Below are positions 4,948 to 6,953 of a stretch of 6,953 bases of DNA, one piece after another (position 1 is the first letter of the stretch; every line of letters starts with the position of its first letter). A program made the position numbers and the translations under genes. Source of the stretch: CAZOBJ01 sp964577825 (GTDB taxonomy: Bacteria > Planctomycetota > SZUA-567 > JAFGNG01); the NCBI GenBank assembly GCA_964577825.1, contig CAZOBJ010000137.1:1-6953 (forward strand). The letters run 5' to 3'. Under the pieces are notes generated by a model. The model had not been told where the DNA came from. It ran no database searches and was given only the letters and a program-made list of their open reading frames with translations.

Positions 4948-6252
4948 TCAGATGCCTGCGCGCTCGATGCGCGCGCCCAGTCGCTGGAGACGCTCGTCCA
5001 GGTGTTCGTACCCCCGGTCGATCTGCTCCACGTTGCGGATCCGGCTCGTGCCCTCGGCGGCGAGGCTCGCGATCAAGAGGGCCATGCCCGCGCGGATGTC
5101 CGGGCTGTGGATCTCGGCCCCCCGCAGGGGCGCCGGTCCGATGACCACCGCCCGGTGCGGATCGCAGAGCACGATGCGCGCCCCCATGTTGATGAGCTGG
5201 TCCACGAAGAACATCCGGCTCTCGAACAGCTTCTCGAAAATGAGCACGCTCCCGCGCGCCTGGGTCGCGGCCACGGTGGCGATGCTCGTCAGGTCCGCGG
5301 GGAACCCGGGCCAGGGCGCGTCCTCGATCTTGGGGATCGCCCCGCGCGCGTCCGCGGCCACCTCGAGCGGCTGGTCCGGAGCCACGCGCACCTCGTCGCC
5401 GCGCACCTGGTCCGTGTGCACCTCGGCAATGATCCCCAGCCGGGCCAACTGCATGAGGATCATGCGCAAGTGCTCCGCCGGGCCCGCGCGGCGGATGCAC
5501 ACATCGCTGCCGGTCACCGCCGCCAGGGCGATGAGGCTTCCCACCTCCACGTAGTCGGCGCCGACGGTCGCGTCCGCGCCGTGCAACGCCTCCACGCCGT
5601 CGACCACCAGGCGGTTCGTGCCGATGCCCTCGATCCGGGCCCCGGCGGCCACGAGCGCGCGGCAGACCTCCTGCACGTGGGGCTCGCACGCGGCGTTGCG
5701 AATCACGGTCCGGCCCTCGGCGCGAGCCGCGGCCATGACCGTGTTCTCCGTGGCCGTGACCGACGCCTCGTCGAGCAGCAGGTCCGCGCCCCGCAGGGGG
5801 CCGTCGCGCGTGATGGTGTAGCCGCTGGACTGCACAACCACGCGCGCGCCGAGCGCCTTCAGGGCCAACAGGTGCGTGTCGATCCGTCGGCGGCCGATGC
5901 GATCTCCTCCCGGAAAGGCCAGGTCCACCCGGCCCAGCCGGGTCAAGAGCGGCGCGGCCAGCAGAATCGACCCGCGCAATCGTTCGGTCCACTCCGCGCT
6001 CGGCGCGGACTCGGTCACCTCCCGCGCGTCGAGCGCCGCATCGTGGGGACCGGTGCGGTCCACCCGCACGCCCAGCTGCTCGAGCAGGGCCAGCATCGTC
6101 TCCACGTCGCCGATCGCGGGCAGATTGCGCAGGCGCAGCGGCCCCTCCAGCATCAGGGAGAGGGCTGCCAGGGGCAACGCCGCGTTCTTGTTGCCCGAAG
6201 CGACGATCTCGCCGCGAAGCGGATGGCCGCCTTCGATGCGGAATACCTGCAT
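4948..6252 (-). CDS. murA: UDP-N-acetylglucosamine 1-carboxyvinyltransferase, Cys-to-Asp variant
   Basis: First committed step of peptidoglycan synthesis: transfers enolpyruvate from PEP to UDP-GlcNAc in the cytoplasm. The product has 434 residues, slightly above the usual 417-425, with an extension at about 75-89. The two-domain inside-out barrel motifs are present: SGNKNAALP with Lys22, RLRGSILLAAPLL with Arg93, PGGDRIGRRRID (114-125) with Arg122, DEASVTATENTVMAAA (161-176), APWPGFPADL with Asp320 (general base position), and EQIDRGYEHLDERL with Arg413. In the active-site loop the residue equivalent to E. coli Cys115 is Asp117 (codon GAT at 5904-5902), as in the mycobacterial and chlamydial enzymes, which resist fosfomycin. 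All other catalytic residues are kept, so it should be active. The start at 6252 follows a weak GAGAG ribosome site that sits in a small hairpin. It is first in a unit with pcnB, driven by the promoter at 6290-6318. Confidence 0.97.
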   Translation of the reverse strand: MQVFRIEGGHPLRGEIVASGNKNAALPLAALSLMLEGPLRLRNLPAIGDVETMLALLEQLGVRVDRTGPHDAALDAREVTESAPSAEWTERLRGSILLAAPLLTRLGRVDLAFPGGDRIGRRRIDTHLLALKALGARVVVQSSGYTITRDGPLRGADLLLDEASVTATENTVMAAARAEGRTVIRNAACEPHVQEVCRALVAAGARIEGIGTNRLVVDGVEALHGADATVGADYVEVGSLIALAAVTGSDVCIRRAGPAEHLRMILMQLARLGIIAEVHTDQVRGDEVRVAPDQPLEVAADARGAIPKIEDAPWPGFPADLTSIATVAATQARGSVLIFEKLFESRMFFVDQLINMGARIVLCDPHRAVVIGPAPLRGAEIHSPDIRAGMALLIASLAAEGTSRIRNVEQIDRGYEHLDERLQRLGARIERAGI

Positions 6253-6261
6253 GGGTCGGCT

Positions 6262-6327
6262 CTCGCGACCTGGGACCTATGTCACGGCTAGCGTAGCCGA
6301 GCCCGGGCGTGAAGTCAAGGTCGCGAG
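6262..6327. repeat. nested inverted repeats around the murA promoter
   Basis: The outer arms CTCGCGACCT (6262-6271) and AGGTCGCGAG (6318-6327) are a perfect 10-bp inverted pair 46 bp apart. The inner palindrome is CGGCTA-GCG-TAGCCG (6285-6299). Their centres are only about 2.5 bp apart, and the -10 box is at the centre. This may be an operator pair or DNA-looping site; the function is inferred. Confidence 0.5.
6290..6318 (-). promoter_or_regulatory. sigma70-like promoter of murA-pcnB
   Basis: On the - strand, TTGACT (6318-6313, five of six matches) and TACGCT (6295-6290, keeping the key T-A-T positions) are separated by 17 bp. Transcription would start near 6283, about 30 nt before the murA ATG. 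The -10 lies inside a 15-bp odd palindrome and the whole promoter is bracketed by longer inverted arms. Confidence 0.65.
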
Positions 6328-6483
6328 GCATGCGTCCGCGCATTGAGGCGCCGCAAGACCCTTTCCCCTGAAGACTTAGGAGTGAAGGGAGCCGGGCGCG
6401 CGCCTGGCAGCCGACCCGATGCACCCGACCGCCCGAGGCCCGCTGCACCGGCCCCGAGAACACGGACGTCGCCTTGGACAAGG
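6328..6483. other. intergenic region without a convincing gene
   Basis: This stretch separates murA from the gene at the right edge. I see no ORF with a ribosome site, no tRNA and no clear terminator with a T-run. Just after the right-hand stop there is a tiny CCTTG-TC-CAAGG hairpin (6483-6472 on the - strand), too weak to call. A purine-rich patch at about 6360-6395 has no recognisable pattern. Confidence 0.5.
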
Positions 6484-6953
6484 CTATTCCTGGCCCAGCA
6501 CCACCACAAAGGGCCGGGGCACGCCCCGCTCGGTCGTGAAGGAGGCGGTCTTCTCGGCCAACCCGACCGCCGCGACCGTGACCTCGTACGTATAGGTCGA
6601 TTCCCTCGGCGCGTCGGGGTCGTCGGTGGCCTGCCACTTGCGCTCGGTCACCACGATTGCCTCCCCCTGCGGATCCGAAGGGGTGCGGCCGTCGGCATCG
6701 GTCAAAGCCGCGCCGCGCGTGACCTGGTCCGGGGCATCGTCGCAGGAGACCACCACCATGGCGTCGGGCACCGGCTGGCCGATCTCGTCCACCACGCGCA
6801 CGACCAGGCTCCTGCGCATCCGCGTGCTCGGATACGTGTCCGCGCCGCGACGCACCTGCGCGGCGGTGAGCTTGCGCTTGCGCAGGTCGATGGGCTGTTC
6901 CTGTTCGCCCAGGGTGCAGTCCAGGAAGGTGACCCCGCCCCCGCGCCAGTTGT
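6484..6953 (-). CDS. C-terminal part of a probable secreted protein with Ig-like/carboxypeptidase-regulatory domain (5' end outside window)
   Basis: The frame is open to the right edge without a stop, so only the last 155 residues are visible; an in-frame GTG at 6855 is internal. The first visible residues (NWRGGGVTFLDCTL) look like a beta-helix coil or similar repeat, followed by a basic linker (IDLRKRKLTAAQVRRG). From about visible residue 48 the pattern is a seven-strand carboxypeptidase-regulatory or Ig-like sandwich: SLVVRVVDEIGQPVPDAMVV, then TDADGRT, then YEVTVAAVGLAEKTASF, ending PFVVVLGQE. Such domains are common at the C-terminus of exported beta-helix and surface proteins. The main activity cannot be seen. 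It runs in the same direction as murA but is separated by 231 bp, and murA has its own promoter, so it is probably a separate unit. Confidence 0.75.
   Translation of the reverse strand, partial: NWRGGGVTFLDCTLGEQEQPIDLRKRKLTAAQVRRGADTYPSTRMRRSLVVRVVDEIGQPVPDAMVVVSCDDAPDQVTRGAALTDADGRTPSDPQGEAIVVTERKWQATDDPDAPRESTYTYEVTVAAVGLAEKTASFTTERGVPRPFVVVLGQE

Noticed and set aside
2817..5144. Long + strand open frame of 775 codons opposite pcnB
   Set aside because: It is antisense to a clear pcnB, is made of Arg/Ala/Gly/Leu-rich low-complexity sequence with no domain, and has no ribosome site. Such long antisense frames are expected at this GC content.
4825..6291. + strand open frame of 488 codons opposite murA
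   Set aside because: His/Arg/Ala-rich mirror of the murA codons with no recognisable motif; the - strand murA has every family motif.
6356..6400. Possible terminator of the right-edge gene (CCCTTTC ... GAAGGG)
   Set aside because: The arms pair only with a bulge, the loop is long, and no T-run follows.
4910..6637. - strand open frame of 575 codons in another frame of murA
   Set aside because: Out of frame with murA, dominated by Arg/Gly/Ala, and crosses the murA promoter and stop; a GC-driven shadow.

Overview
This is a high-GC bacterial window. The gene set points to a Gram-negative organism: peptidoglycan synthesis genes (alr, murA), a PcnB-type poly(A) polymerase, a tRNA with an encoded CCA tail, sigma70-like promoters and an Rhs/YD-repeat remnant. 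The style resembles a deltaproteobacterial or myxococcal lineage, but that placement is an inference and no gene here settles the taxonomy.

Region 1 (about 1-1225, + strand) is an accessory block that is visibly less GC-rich than the rest. It holds the end of an Rhs/YD-repeat protein, a small membrane-protein gene (232-567), a small lipoprotein gene (677-1072) and a second broken YD-repeat piece (1123-1224). This arrangement resembles the decayed or orphan toxin/immunity modules that gather downstream of rhs genes. No toxin domain could be identified.

Region 2 (about 1231-1601) is a compact tRNA-Gln(CUG) unit on the - strand, with a near-consensus promoter and a strong intrinsic terminator. 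Next to it, on the + strand, lie a second strong intrinsic terminator and a further hairpin in the leader of alr.

Region 3 (1602-6252) is core metabolism. alr (alanine racemase, +) faces convergently a small unrecognised 82-aa gene (-) that has its own promoter. Upstream of that gene is a two-gene - strand unit, murA then pcnB, separated by 10 bp. alr supplies D-alanine and murA commits UDP-GlcNAc to peptidoglycan, so the cell-wall genes sit on either side of the RNA polyadenylation gene. MurA carries Asp in place of the usual catalytic Cys, the substitution associated with natural fosfomycin resistance. PcnB has a long basic C-terminal tail with an Asp-Lys repeat encoded by a hexanucleotide tandem repeat.

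Region 4 (6253-6953) has the murA promoter nested in inverted repeats, about 150 bp of intergenic DNA without a convincing gene, and the 3' end of a - strand gene that runs off the window. Its C-terminal domain looks like a carboxypeptidase-regulatory or Ig-like beta-sandwich.
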